From contig NZ_JAXHCH010000002.1 of the NCBI RefSeq assembly GCF_042466415.1, positions 620,001 to 684,000 of the forward strand: 64,000 nt of DNA. The letters are read 5' to 3'. The translations under genes and the position numbers were made by a program. The stretch's first letter is position 1. Each line of letters begins with the position of its first letter. This document shows, piece after piece, positions 32,245-41,074 of the stretch. Below the pieces are notes generated by a model, which was not told where the DNA came from, did no database searches, and was given only the letters and a program-made list of their open reading frames with translations. The DNA is from Albirhodobacter sp042466415 (GTDB taxonomy: Bacteria; Pseudomonadota; Alphaproteobacteria; Rhodobacterales; Rhodobacteraceae).

Positions 32245-33075
32245 GTGTTGGGATTGCTTGATCAGATATCGCATTATTGTTCAGCGAATGTTTTTCTGTC
32301 GTTGATTCAGCGGAAAGAATTTTGGCTCACCTCGCTTACGTCTTCTAATGATCGTGCAGAAGGGCGCTGGATGTTGGATAATTGGCTGGACGGGCTAACA
32401 GATGAGCACGACATGACGGCGGAGAGAGTTGGTGCGATTAGAGGAAATGCGCAGGCGGCACTCAACGAAAATTATGCATTGGGAATTTGTTTTTCGGAGG
32501 AAAGCGATCTGCTGAGCCAGTGGCGTGCTTATTCCGACGACGCGACTGGCTTCTCCGTGACCTTTAATCGCGAAATGCTGCAGCGTCGGTATGCACGTGC
32601 AGATTTTCTAGCCTCACCGGCGCTTATTCAAATTGCATACGGGGCGGCCCATTCCCCTCAGGTAGCGCGTGCAGACCAATGGTTACGGCTAGCTTTCTTT
32701 GATGATGCCGCAGACTGTCAGATAGACAATAATGTAACACAGTTTCTTGAGGCGGAATTTTCGAGCGATCTGTCACAACGGCGCAGGCTTGCCGCTGCGC
32801 TCCTTTTTTCGATAAAAAGTCCAGCTTTTTGCGAAGAAAAAGAATGGCGCATACTTCACTATTCTTCGCTTAACGCGCTTCGAAACGTTGAGTTTCGAGA
32901 GCATAAGACGGTGATTTCACCGTATGTACGGCTACCCTTTGAGAGAGAGGCCATCATCGGCGTGACGTTGGGGCCTTGCAATGACACTCCCGAGGATGTC
33001 GTCGAGGCGCTGCTCAAGGCAAACGGTGTTCACGCTTGGGTTCGGAAAAGCGCTGCAAGCTACGTCAGCCGTTAA
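32245..33075 (+). CDS. DUF2971 family protein
   Basis: About 276 residues. Recognisable DUF2971 features are I-S-H-Y-C-S-A-N-V-F-L-S-L-I, then L-T-S-S-N-D-R-A-E-G (the N-D motif), G-I-C-F-S-E-E-S-D-L-L-S-Q-W-R-A-Y (core) and A-F-C-E-E-K-E-W-R-I-L. The function of the family is unknown; members are scattered and often near mobile or defence genes. Base composition is clearly more AT-rich than the flanking fab genes. The start is uncertain: GTG 32245 is in frame and close to the domain start, but TTG 32248 or 32254 are alternatives. The frame continues back into fabD beyond the terminator, which is surely not coding. Confidence 0.8.
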   Translation: MLGLLDQISHYCSANVFLSLIQRKEFWLTSLTSSNDRAEGRWMLDNWLDGLTDEHDMTAERVGAIRGNAQAALNENYALGICFSEESDLLSQWRAYSDDATGFSVTFNREMLQRRYARADFLASPALIQIAYGAAHSPQVARADQWLRLAFFDDAADCQIDNNVTQFLEAEFSSDLSQRRRLAAALLFSIKSPAFCEEKEWRILHYSSLNALRNVEFREHKTVISPYVRLPFEREAIIGVTLGPCNDTPEDVVEALLKANGVHAWVRKSAASYVSR

Positions 33076-33274
33076 TCTACACGGCGAAGCGAGTGTTAAT
33101 TGTGCGGGGTTGAGCATGATGCCGCCGCCGCCCCCTTGAGTCCCAAGAGGCTAAAAATAACCCCGCCGGAGGCGCCTTTTTCTCTCCCGACGCGGGATGC
33201 GCGGTGGGCTGGTGCATCGGTGCGCTGGTTGATAAAGAGGGAGAAACGGATTTTGGGGCCTGATGGGGGACGTT

Positions 33275-34012
33275 ATGTTTGATTTGACGGGTAAAAATGC
33301 GCTTGTGACGGGCGCTTCGGGTGGGATTGGCGGCGAGATTGCCAAGGCGCTGCATGCGGCGGGGGCGACGGTTGTTTTGTCGGGCACGCGCGAGGCGCCG
33401 CTGCAGGCTTTTGCGTCGGAATTGGGCGAGCGGGCGCATGTGGTGACGGCGAATCTGTCGGAGCCGGAGTCGGTTGAGGCATTGCCGAAGGCGGCGATTG
33501 CGGCGATGGGGTCGCTTGATATTTTGGTGAATAACGCGGGGATCACGCGCGACAATCTGTTTATGCGGATGTCGGATGAGGAATGGGCCTCGGTGATTGA
33601 TGTGAACCTGACGTCGTCGATGCGATTGATGCGGGGCGTTTTGCGCGGAATGATGAAGGCGCGTTGGGGGCGGATTATCAATATCACCTCGATCGTCGGG
33701 ACGACGGGCAATCCGGGGCAGGGCAATTATGCGGCGGCGAAGGCGGGGCTTGTGGGCATGTCGAAATCGCTGGCCTATGAGGTCGCGTCGCGCGGGATCA
33801 CGGTGAATTGTGTGGCGCCCGGTTTCATTGCGACGGCGATGACGGACAAGCTCAATGACGAGCAAAAGGGTAAAATCCTTACGCAAATTCCGGCGGGGCG
33901 GATGGGCACGCCGGAGGAGATCGCGGCGGCGGTCCTCTATCTGGCGTCGCCGGAGGCAGGCTATGTCACAGGCGCGACGTTGCATGTGAATGGCGGCATG
34001 GCGATGGTGTAA
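33275..34012 (+). CDS. fabG: 3-oxoacyl-ACP reductase
   Basis: A 245-residue SDR enzyme that reduces beta-ketoacyl-ACP with NADPH. T-G-A-S-G-G-I-G (about 12-19) binds the cofactor. N-N-A-G-I-T-R-D-N-L, then I-N-I-T-S-I-V-G and Y-A-A-A-K (catalytic Tyr and Lys, about 151-155), and the end Y-V-T-G-A-T-L-H-V-N-G-G-M-A are textbook FabG. ATG at 33275 follows GGGGGA by four bases; an upstream ATG at 33263 lacks this. A terminator follows before the acpP promoter. Confidence 0.97.
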   Translation: MFDLTGKNALVTGASGGIGGEIAKALHAAGATVVLSGTREAPLQAFASELGERAHVVTANLSEPESVEALPKAAIAAMGSLDILVNNAGITRDNLFMRMSDEEWASVIDVNLTSSMRLMRGVLRGMMKARWGRIINITSIVGTTGNPGQGNYAAAKAGLVGMSKSLAYEVASRGITVNCVAPGFIATAMTDKLNDEQKGKILTQIPAGRMGTPEEIAAAVLYLASPEAGYVTGATLHVNGGMAMV

Positions 34013-34039
34013 CGCCGCCTAATCTTTGCAGGACTTTTG

Positions 34040-34071
34040 AGCCGCGGCGCCCGATGGGCCTGCGGCTTTTT
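34040..34071 (+). terminator. Terminator of fabG
   Basis: Stem AGCCGC...GCGGCT with an inner GCCC/GGGC pairing, followed by TTTTT. Confidence 0.85.
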
Positions 34072-34404
34072 CATGGGGTGGTTGCTCTGATCTGCGGGGA
34101 TCGCGCGTGTAGCGCGGAGGGGGTTGGGCGCGGCTCTGTGGGGGCGGCGCGTATTTTGTTTCGCGTAAGGGGCGGGGCGGCTTTGTGGCGGGGGGCTAGG
34201 CGGGTGCGCGTTGATGTGTTAGGCGGGGCGGCGCGCGCGGTGCGGAAAACGGCTTGTCTTGAGACGGGACTGTGCTATTAGCGGCGTGACGGCTTGGGGG
34301 GCAACCCGCTTGGCCGCGTGCTTTGCTTTCGGGTGAAGTGCTCAAGAGCCGCTCTTCGGAGCAGGGTTTTATGGGGCAATTGCCCACGAGATTGAGGAAT
34401 TACC
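34072..34404. other. Intergenic region carrying the acpP promoter and leader
   Basis: About 330 bases without a supported gene. The left half is GC-rich; the right half holds the acpP promoter and a leader of about 115 bases with several small hairpins. Open frames here are composition artefacts. Confidence 0.55.
34253..34280 (+). promoter_or_regulatory. acpP: Probable sigma-70 promoter of acpP
   Basis: CTTGTC (34253-34258) and CTATTA (34275-34280) are 16 bases apart, in line with alphaproteobacterial housekeeping promoters. The ACP gene starts 124 bases further on. Confidence 0.5.
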
Positions 34405-34638
34405 ATGAGCGACATCGCAGATCGCGTGAAGAAGATCGTCGTCGAGCATCTTGGCGTTGAAGAAGATAAGGTCACCGAGACCGCGTCGTTCATCGACGAC
34501 CTCGGCGCAGACAGCCTGGACACCGTAGAATTGGTGATGGCTTTCGAGGAAGAGTTCGGGATCGAGATTCCGGATGACGCTGCTGAAACGATCCAAACGT
34601 TCGGCGACGCGGTGAAGTTCATCACCGAAGCGGCCTAA
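34405..34638 (+). CDS. acpP: Acyl carrier protein
   Basis: A 77-residue acidic protein. The phosphopantetheine site is Ser37 in D-D-L-G-A-D-S-L-D-T-V-E, followed by E-E-F-G-I-E-I-P-D-D-A-A-E. It carries growing fatty acyl chains. It has its own promoter and terminator between fabG and fabF, as expected for a gene expressed far above its neighbours. Confidence 0.98.
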   Translation: MSDIADRVKKIVVEHLGVEEDKVTETASFIDDLGADSLDTVELVMAFEEEFGIEIPDDAAETIQTFGDAVKFITEAA

Positions 34639-34661
34639 TCGTTTTTTCCTTTCGAGGAACC

Positions 34662-34688
34662 AAAAGGCGCCCTTAGCGGGCGCCTTTT
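34662..34688 (+). terminator. Terminator of acpP
   Basis: AAAAGGCGCCC-ttagc-GGGCGCCTTTT, perfect stem, 23 bases after the stop. Confidence 0.9.
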
Positions 34689-34969
34689 GCGTTTCGGGAT
34701 GGGGCTTTCGAGCTGGCAGGTGGTTTGCCCTCTTGTTTTCGGCGCGGGTTTATCCAAATAAACGGACGGGGTGACGCGGTGCGGCGCCCCTCTATTTTAA
34801 AGAGTGATTAACGGGCGGATGACGTCCGAATTGATAGAGGGGGCGGGGGCGGTTTCGGCCTGTGTCCTTGTCGGGAAACCGGTTCAGTTTACATGGGGTT
34901 TCGCAGCGTTGCAGAGCGGGGCTTGCGCGTGTATCAACTGGATCGAGCAAATAAAGGAAGAGGTGTCCG
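34689..34969. other. Intergenic between acpP and fabF
   Basis: About 280 bases. No gene seen; it should hold the fabF-mltG promoter. A frame from 34804 runs into fabF out of phase and has no family resemblance. Confidence 0.5.
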
Positions 34970-36232
34970 ATGCGGCGCGTCGTAGTCACGGGACTGGGAA
35001 TGGTTACGCCTTTGGCGTGCGGGGTCGAGGAAACTTGGTCGCGGTTGATTGCGGGGCAATCGGGGGCGGGCGATATCAAACGGTTTGATGCGTCAAATGT
35101 CGTGACCAAATATGCGTGCGAGATCCCGATCGGGGATGGCACGGATGGCACGTTCAACGCAGATGATTGGATGGAGCCAAAAGAGCAACGCAAGGTAGAT
35201 GATTTCATTCTCTACGGGATGGCTGCGGCGGTTCAGGCAGTCAAGGATTCCGGCTGGGAGCCGCAGACGGAGGAAGATCGCTACCGCACGGGTGTGATGA
35301 TCGGCTCCGGTATCGGTGGCTTGTCGGCGATTGCGGATACGGCTGTTTTGATCAAGGAAAAGGGCGCCAAGCGCGTCTCCCCCTTCTTTATTCCATCGGC
35401 GTTGATCAACTTGATTTCCGGTCAGGTTTCGATCCGCTTTGGCTTTAAGGGACCTAACCATGCGGTTGTGACTGCCTGTTCGACCGGCGCGCATGCGATT
35501 GGCGATGCGGCGCGGTTGATCCAGTGGGGCGATGCGGATGTGATGCTTGCCGGCGGGGCGGAGAGCCCGATTTCAGAGATTGGGATCGCGGGCTTCAACG
35601 CGTGCAAGGCTTTGTCAACGAAACGCGGTGACGATCCTGCGAGCGCAAGCCGCCCTTATGATGCCGATCGCGACGGGTTCGTGATGGGGGAAGGCGCCGG
35701 TGTTGTGGTGCTGGAAGAATATGAGCATGCGAAGGCGCGCGGCGCGAAAATTTACGCCGAGATTTTGGGTTACGGATTGTCTGGCGATGCGTATCACATC
35801 ACCGCGCCTGCGGAGGATGGATCGGGCGCGTATCGGTCGATGGATATGGCGCTGACGCGCGCCAATGTCGCACCGGAGGCAATTGATTATATCAACGCGC
35901 ACGGCACATCGACGATGGCAGACACGATTGAGCTTGCGGCGGTGGAGCGTTTGATGGGCGCGGCGGCGGGCAAGGCGACGATGTCGTCGACCAAGTCATC
36001 CATCGGGCATTTGTTGGGGGCTGCGGGCGCGGTGGAAGCGATCTTCTGCATTCTCGCGATCCGTGACCAAATTGCGCCGCCAACTTTGAACCTCGATAAT
36101 CCGGCTGTTGACACCAAGCTTGATCTCGCGCCGAAGGTTGCGGTGAAGCGGGAGATCAATATCGCGCTGTCCAATTCGTTTGGATTCGGGGGCACCAATG
36201 CGAGCCTTGTGATGGGCAAGGTGACGGGCTGA
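34970..36232 (+). CDS. fabF: 3-oxoacyl-ACP synthase II
   Basis: A 420-residue condensing enzyme. The nucleophile is in T-A-C-S-T-G-A-H-A (about residues 168-176). The two His are in I-N-A-H-G-T-S-T (about 307) and K-S-S-I-G-H-L-L-G-A-A-G-A (about 345). The end N-S-F-G-F-G-G-T-N-A is typical. It elongates acyl-ACP with malonyl-ACP. RBS AAGGAAGAGG lies upstream of ATG. Its stop overlaps the mltG start (TGATG), so the two are cotranslated. Confidence 0.97.
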   Translation: MRRVVVTGLGMVTPLACGVEETWSRLIAGQSGAGDIKRFDASNVVTKYACEIPIGDGTDGTFNADDWMEPKEQRKVDDFILYGMAAAVQAVKDSGWEPQTEEDRYRTGVMIGSGIGGLSAIADTAVLIKEKGAKRVSPFFIPSALINLISGQVSIRFGFKGPNHAVVTACSTGAHAIGDAARLIQWGDADVMLAGGAESPISEIGIAGFNACKALSTKRGDDPASASRPYDADRDGFVMGEGAGVVVLEEYEHAKARGAKIYAEILGYGLSGDAYHITAPAEDGSGAYRSMDMALTRANVAPEAIDYINAHGTSTMADTIELAAVERLMGAAAGKATMSSTKSSIGHLLGAAGAVEAIFCILAIRDQIAPPTLNLDNPAVDTKLDLAPKVAVKREINIALSNSFGFGGTNASLVMGKVTG

Positions 36233-37389
36233 TGTGGCGTCACATCGTATCGAACTTCCTTTCGGTTCTGATCGTCATTCTTTTGGCGATCGGAGCGGGG
36301 GTCGCGTGGGGGCAAAAGCAGTTCACGGGCGCGGGGCCGCTGGCTGAAGCAGTGTGCTTTGTGGTGCCGCAAGGAACGAGTTTCTCGCGACTGGCGCCGC
36401 AATTGGCGGAGCAGGGCGTGATTTCGTCAGAATATATCTTCCGTGCGGGTTTGGATTATTCGGGTAAGGCACCGCAATTGAAGCACGGTTCGTATTTGAT
36501 CGAGCCTGCGACGTCGATGGAGACGGTGATTGACCAGTTGACCACCGCGGGGGCGTCGAGCTGTGGCGCGGAAGTGATTTACCGGATCGGTGTGCGTGAT
36601 AGTGACATCGTTCTGCGCGAGCTTGACCCGGCAACGAAGGCAATGACCGAGATCGTGAAAGTCTCTGTGGACAGCGATCCGATGCCAGCGGAATTGACCG
36701 AGGCGCTTGCGGCGGCGGATTTGCGGTTGCGCGTCACGGTGGCGGAAGGCGTTACGAGCTGGCAGGTGGTTGAGGGGCTCAACGCGTTTGAGCACTTGCA
36801 AGGCGATGCGGGCGAGCGGCCTGCGGAGGGCAGTCTGGCGCCGGGAAGCTATGAGATCGGCAGTGATCTGTCGCGCGCGGGTGTGATCGCGCGGATGGAG
36901 AGCGTGCAGGCAGAGACGCTTGACCGGCTTTGGGAAGCGCGTGCCGAGGGCTTGCCCTATGCGACCAAGGAAGAAGCCCTTGTGATGGCCTCGATCGTTG
37001 AGAAAGAGACCGGACTCGCAGAGGAGCGCCATCAGGTCGCAGGGGTGTTTGTGAACCGCCTGAAAAAGGGGATGAGGTTGCAGACAGATCCAGCGGTGAT
37101 TTACGGCGTGACCAATGGCGAAGGGATTTTGGAGCGCGGTTTGCGGGCATCTGAACTCAAGCGGGCGACGCCGTACAACACCTACGTGATTGAGGGGCTG
37201 CCGCCGGGACCGATTGCCAATCCGGGCGCCGCGGCGATCGAGGCGGCTTTGCATCCTGACGAGACAGAGTATTTGTTCTTTGTCGCGGACGGGACGGGCG
37301 GTCATGCGTTTGCAACGACGTTGGCCGAGCATAACGCGAATGTCGCAAAGTGGCGTAAGATCGAAGCGGAGCAAAACGCGGCCCAGTGA
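36232..37389 (+). CDS. mltG: Endolytic transglycosylase MltG
   Basis: A 385-residue inner-membrane enzyme with one N-terminal membrane segment (about 8-25). A LysM-like region (V-P-Q-G-T-S-F-S-R-L-A) comes before the YceG domain, where E-A-L-V-M-A-S-I-V-E-K-E-T-G (about 244-257) carries the catalytic Glu. F-V-N-R-L-K-K-G-M-R-L-Q-T-D-P, then P-Y-N-T-Y and G-L-P-P-G-P-I-A-N-P-G are family motifs. It cuts nascent glycan strands and so ends peptidoglycan polymerisation. fabF-mltG adjacency is common in proteobacteria. Confidence 0.95.
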   Translation: MWRHIVSNFLSVLIVILLAIGAGVAWGQKQFTGAGPLAEAVCFVVPQGTSFSRLAPQLAEQGVISSEYIFRAGLDYSGKAPQLKHGSYLIEPATSMETVIDQLTTAGASSCGAEVIYRIGVRDSDIVLRELDPATKAMTEIVKVSVDSDPMPAELTEALAAADLRLRVTVAEGVTSWQVVEGLNAFEHLQGDAGERPAEGSLAPGSYEIGSDLSRAGVIARMESVQAETLDRLWEARAEGLPYATKEEALVMASIVEKETGLAEERHQVAGVFVNRLKKGMRLQTDPAVIYGVTNGEGILERGLRASELKRATPYNTYVIEGLPPGPIANPGAAAIEAALHPDETEYLFFVADGTGGHAFATTLAEHNANVAKWRKIEAEQNAAQ

Positions 37390-37420
37390 ATGAGGGTTTG
37401 AGCGGTAGCAAGTAAGTTTG

Positions 37421-37451
37421 AGCCCCTGCGGAACACTCCGCGGGGGCTTTT
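37421..37451 (+). terminator. Terminator of fabF-mltG
   Basis: GCCCCtGCGGA-acac-TCCGCgGGGGC followed by TTTT. Confidence 0.88.
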
Positions 37452-37605
37452 GATAAGAATCGGGCAGTGTTTTAGGGATGCATTTCTCGAGAATCGGTGC
37501 TGCGGAAGTTGAATTGCGCGATGAAATTGCAAGCAGTGCCAGGATTGGGGCGGGGCGTTCGCTTGAGGCGTTTCTGCTATCTAACTATAATTATGGTATT
37601 TTATT

Positions 37606-38712
37606 GGTCTCTGTTGCACAAATCGGCTGAACGCCGAGTTTCCCCTCTCTTGGACGGACTTATCCTAGGGCTTCCGTGACGGGTATGCCGAGCGCGGTGT
37701 AGCCGTTCAGGACGGCGATGCGGACCTGTAGTTCCGCGATCCTGCGGTCGAAGTGCCGCGCCATGAGTCGCTGGTCCAGCAGCTTCATACGCTCCATCCG
37801 CTGCCCGGCAGGACATCGCGAAGCGATGGTCCGAAAGGGCTCGCCAGAGCGAGCGCCCCAGGTATTTCGCCGCGCGCAAGGCCTCGTTTCGCGCCACGGC
37901 TCCGGCTGTGATCGTCTTCCACGGCTTCGCGTTCTGCGGGGCGGGATGACGGCATGGGCGCCGCGATCTGCAATCGCATCGTGGCATTTGCGCGTGTCGT
38001 AGGCGCCATCAGCCGTGACGCTACTGAATTCCTGATGCTGCGGGATTTGGTCGCGAAGGTCGGGTAGGATCGGCGTATCACCAATGTGGCTCCCAGGAAT
38101 CTCAACAGCCTGAACCTCCAGCGTTTCCTCATCAATCCCCCAGTAGATCTTGTGCCAGACGCGCCGTTTAGGGCCGCCCATTGCCCCGCAATCTAAACGA
38201 AGTTGCGATGAGAGGGATGCTTGCGGGCGCGTCATTCGCCTTCACCTTCGACCTTGATCCCAGTGCTGTCCTTTTCTCGGCAATCGCTGCTTGCAGCGAT
38301 GAGAGGGCATCAACAGGTACAACGGCCCCTTGGAGCCGCGGTCTGGGATGTTGACGGCCAAGGTCTTCTGGCCTCTCTCGACGAACCCGGTCGTCTGCCG
38401 GAGCGCTATGCCGAACAGCACCTTCATCGAGAGGCAGTCTGTATTGCGGCGTCGCTATAGCTCTGCCGGCGGCCACGCCTGCCTATCGGTATGGCATCCC
38501 AGCTCATCTCAGGGTCGAGCCAGCCTTACGGCGACTGCAGGCAATCACCTATCGGCCAACGGATCGTCAGTGAGCCGCCGCGCTTGAGCGCTTCATCGTA
38601 GGCTGGCCAGTGTCTGGTCTTGTAGGTCAGGGGTATGGGTCTGCTCATGCATCCAAGCTACCACGCTAAATTCACAAGATGAATCCCTCGCGCGATTTGT
38701 GTAACAGAGCCC
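37606..38712. mobile_element. Decayed IS5-family (IS427-like) insertion sequence
   Basis: Terminal inverted repeats of 20 bases are present: GGtCTCTGTTgCACAAATCG at 37606-37625 and its complement at 38693-38712, with two mismatches. The 1107-base element holds one degraded transposase read leftward. No target duplication is evident (left flank TATT, right flank TGGC), so the flanks may also have changed. It is inserted between mltG and cysE. Confidence 0.85.
37660..38648 (-). pseudogene. IS5-family transposase pseudogene
   Basis: The frame opens at ATG 38648 with M-S-R-P-I-P-L-T-Y-K-T-R-H-W-P-A-Y, the usual start of this IS group. Pieces then appear in different frames: K-V-L-F-G-I-A-L-R-Q-T-T-G-F-V-E, T-L-A-V-N-I-P-D-R-G-S-K-G-P-L, D-E-E-T-L-E-V-Q-A-V-E, V-T-A-D-G-A-Y-D-T-R-K-C-H-D-A-I and finally E-L-Q-V-R-I-A-V-L-N-G-Y-T-A-L-G-I-P-V. 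About 20 codons between T-G-F-V-E and Q-K-T-L-A are missing and at least three frameshifts are present, so the enzyme is dead. The DDE core is only partly kept. Confidence 0.88.
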
Positions 38713-38882
38713 TGGCACGCAATACTTGCGAGCGCTTGGCAAAGTGATTGAGGGTGTGATCCAATGGCGCAGTCGTGTTTAAGCGCGGGTTTTCGTTTGG
38801 CGTCATCTAGGCTATGCATTTGGAGGACTTACTTGAATCACACTGCATCTGATAAGGTAAGCGCATAGCAAGGAGATGGCCG

Positions 38883-39701
38883 ATGGCAGAGATGCGAGCA
38901 AAAATGGCAGCGGTTGATCCGGTTTGGTCGCGCGTTTGCGAAGAGGCTGTGGATGCTGTGCGCGATGAACCGCTATTAGGCGGTCTGATCCACTCTGGCA
39001 TTTTGCATCACGGCTCTATGGAGCGTTCATTAGCCTATCGTTTCTCGCTGAAGTTAGCGTCCGGCGAAATGAGCGAGCAGATATTGCGCGAAACGGCAGA
39101 TGAGGCATATGCCTCATCGCCTGATCTGGCGCAGTCTGCGCGGGCGGATCTCGTTGCTGTCTTTGATCGCGACCCCGCATGCCATCGGTACTTACAACCC
39201 TTGCTGTTTTTCAAAGGATATCAGGCGTTGCAATCATACCGGATTGCGCACTGGCTTTGGGGGCAAGGGCGTCGTGACATGGCCTATTTCGTGCAGATGC
39301 GGACCTCTGAAATCTTTGGCGTAGACATCCATCCGGCAGCTCGGATCGGAAAAGGCGTCATGATTGATCACGCTCATTCGATCGTGATCGGGGAAACGGC
39401 CGTCGTCGGCGATAACGTCTCGATGCTGCATTCTGTCACCTTGGGGGGGACGGGCAAAGAAGAAGAAGATCGTCATCCTAAGATTGGCGACGGGGTTCTA
39501 ATTGGCGCCGGGGCCAAAGTCTTGGGCAATATTCATGTTGGCGCGAATAGCCGGATTGCCGCAGGATCTGTCGTTCTTGCGGATGTGCCGCATTGCAAGA
39601 CTGTTGCGGGGGTTCCGGCAAAGGTCGTCGGAGATGCGGGCTGTGATCAGCCTTCCGTTTCAATGGATCAGCATCTGACGGGGTGCAAAGGCGGGCTGTA
39701 A
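38883..39701 (+). CDS. cysE: Serine O-acetyltransferase
   Basis: A 272-residue cytosolic enzyme making O-acetylserine for cysteine synthesis. The helical N-terminus (about 10-150) is followed by left-handed beta-helix hexapeptide repeats: I-H-P-A-A-R-I-G-K-G-V-M-I-D-H, with the catalytic Asp-His, then I-V-I-G-E-T-A-V-V-G-D-N-V and K-I-G-D-G-V-L-I-G-A-G-A-K-V-L-G-N-I. A-G-V-P-A-K-V-V-G ends the fold. AAGGAG lies eight bases before the first ATG; a second Met at residue 4 is possible. It faces pdhC, with a shared bidirectional terminator between them. Confidence 0.96.
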   Translation: MAEMRAKMAAVDPVWSRVCEEAVDAVRDEPLLGGLIHSGILHHGSMERSLAYRFSLKLASGEMSEQILRETADEAYASSPDLAQSARADLVAVFDRDPACHRYLQPLLFFKGYQALQSYRIAHWLWGQGRRDMAYFVQMRTSEIFGVDIHPAARIGKGVMIDHAHSIVIGETAVVGDNVSMLHSVTLGGTGKEEEDRHPKIGDGVLIGAGAKVLGNIHVGANSRIAAGSVVLADVPHCKTVAGVPAKVVGDAGCDQPSVSMDQHLTGCKGGL

Positions 39702-39738
39702 CGCCTGCGCATGTCACGTTGGTCAGCCAGAGAATGCA

Positions 39739-39767
39739 AAAGGCCGGAGCGATGAGCTCCGGCCTTT
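39739..39767. terminator. Bidirectional terminator between cysE and pdhC
   Basis: AAAGGCCGGAGC-gatga-GCTCCGGCCTTT stem; ends in TTT on both strands (TTTCTTAATTTTT on +). Confidence 0.88.
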
Positions 39768-39785
39768 CTTAATTTTTGAAAGAGA

Positions 39786-41063
39786 TCAGGCAAGCATTGC
39801 CATCGGGTTCTCCAAGTTCTCAACAATGGCTTTAAGCAGTTCAGCGCCCAATGCCCCGTCGATAACACGGTGGTCGACCGAGAGTGTCATTGACATCATC
39901 GTCGCCACTTCGATTTCACCTGCCGCGTTGACGACTGGTTTTTTCACTCCTGCGCCCACCGCGAGGATCGCGCCATGCGGCGGGTTGATAACGGCGTCAA
40001 AGTTTTCGACACCCATCATCCCGAGGTTTGAAATCGCGAAGCTACCGCCTTGGTATTCATGCGGCGCAAGCTTCCGATTGCGGGCACGAGCCGCCAAGTC
40101 TTTCATCTGTGCAGAGAGCGACGATAAGGATTTAGCCTCCGCGTCCTGTAAAACGGGGGTAAAAAGCCCGCCCTCAATTGCGACAGCGACCGCAACGTCC
40201 GAGGCTTTCATCTTGAGCACACGGTCTCCGGCCCAGACGGCGTTGGCGTCTGGCACGGCTTGCAACGCCAAAGCGCAGGCTTTGATGATAAAATCGTTTA
40301 CCGACAGTTTAACGCCGCGCGATTCCAACTTTTTGTTCAGATCACCACGGAAGGCCATCAGCGCGTCCAGGCGAACTTCGCGCCGCAGATAGAAGTGCGG
40401 AATCGTTTGTTTGGCTTCTGTCAGGCGCGCCGCAATGGTTTTGCGCATGCCGTCGAGAGGAACTTCTTCGTAGCTCCGGCCTTCATACATCTTCGCAACG
40501 TTCGACGCGGAAACTGCGGGAGCAGCAACAGGTGTCGGTGCCGCTTCAGGTGCATGAGCTTTGGCAACGGGGCTCGCTACAGCCGACTCGACATCGGCTT
40601 TCACGATCCGGCCACGGGGGCCAGATCCCGAAATCGCTTTCAGATCCAAGCCCTTATCGGACGCGATGCGACGTGCCAGTGGTGACGCGAAGACGCGATC
40701 AGTCTCGGCCTTCGGGGCCGCTGGAGCGGCGTTTGGCGTTGTCGCCGGAGCAGATTCAGCTTTCGGGGCTGCTGCTTTGGCTTCTGGCTTCGGGGCGGTG
40801 GCCACGGCCGACGCATCTTCGCCATCTTCCAACAAGACGGCGATTGCCTCGTTCACTTTCACTCCGGACGTGCCGGCAGCGATCAGGATTTTCCCGATCA
40901 CACCCTCATCGACCGCTTCGAACTCCATCGTCGCCTTGTCGGTCTCGATCTCGGCGAGGATGTCGCCCGACTGAACGGTATCCCCTTCCTTTACGAGCCA
41001 CTTTGCCAATGTGCCCTCTTCCATCGTCGGGGAGAGAGCAGGCATCAAAATTTCAATAGCCAT
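39786..41063 (-). CDS. pdhC: Pyruvate dehydrogenase E2 (dihydrolipoamide acetyltransferase)
   Basis: A 425-residue E2. One lipoyl domain (about 1-78) has the modified Lys in E-T-D-K-A-T-M-E-F-E. An Ala/Pro-rich linker follows. The peripheral-subunit-binding domain (about 120-160) has A-S-P-L-A-R-R-I-A and G-S-G-P-R-G-R-I-V. The catalytic domain (about 190-425) ends with D-H-R-V-I-D-G-A-L-G-A, holding the active-site His and Asp. It transfers acetyl from lipoate to CoA. It is the last of three genes transcribed together (A, B, C); the E3 gene is not next to it in this window. Confidence 0.96.
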   Translation of the reverse strand: MAIEILMPALSPTMEEGTLAKWLVKEGDTVQSGDILAEIETDKATMEFEAVDEGVIGKILIAAGTSGVKVNEAIAVLLEDGEDASAVATAPKPEAKAAAPKAESAPATTPNAAPAAPKAETDRVFASPLARRIASDKGLDLKAISGSGPRGRIVKADVESAVASPVAKAHAPEAAPTPVAAPAVSASNVAKMYEGRSYEEVPLDGMRKTIAARLTEAKQTIPHFYLRREVRLDALMAFRGDLNKKLESRGVKLSVNDFIIKACALALQAVPDANAVWAGDRVLKMKASDVAVAVAIEGGLFTPVLQDAEAKSLSSLSAQMKDLAARARNRKLAPHEYQGGSFAISNLGMMGVENFDAVINPPHGAILAVGAGVKKPVVNAAGEIEVATMMSMTLSVDHRVIDGALGAELLKAIVENLENPMAMLA

Positions 41064-41074
41064 GATCTTTCTCC

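Noticed and set aside
34054..34281. Rightward open frame before acpP
   Set aside because: It lies between the fabG terminator and the acpP promoter, has Arg/Gly/Ala-rich sequence without a family pattern and no ribosome site.
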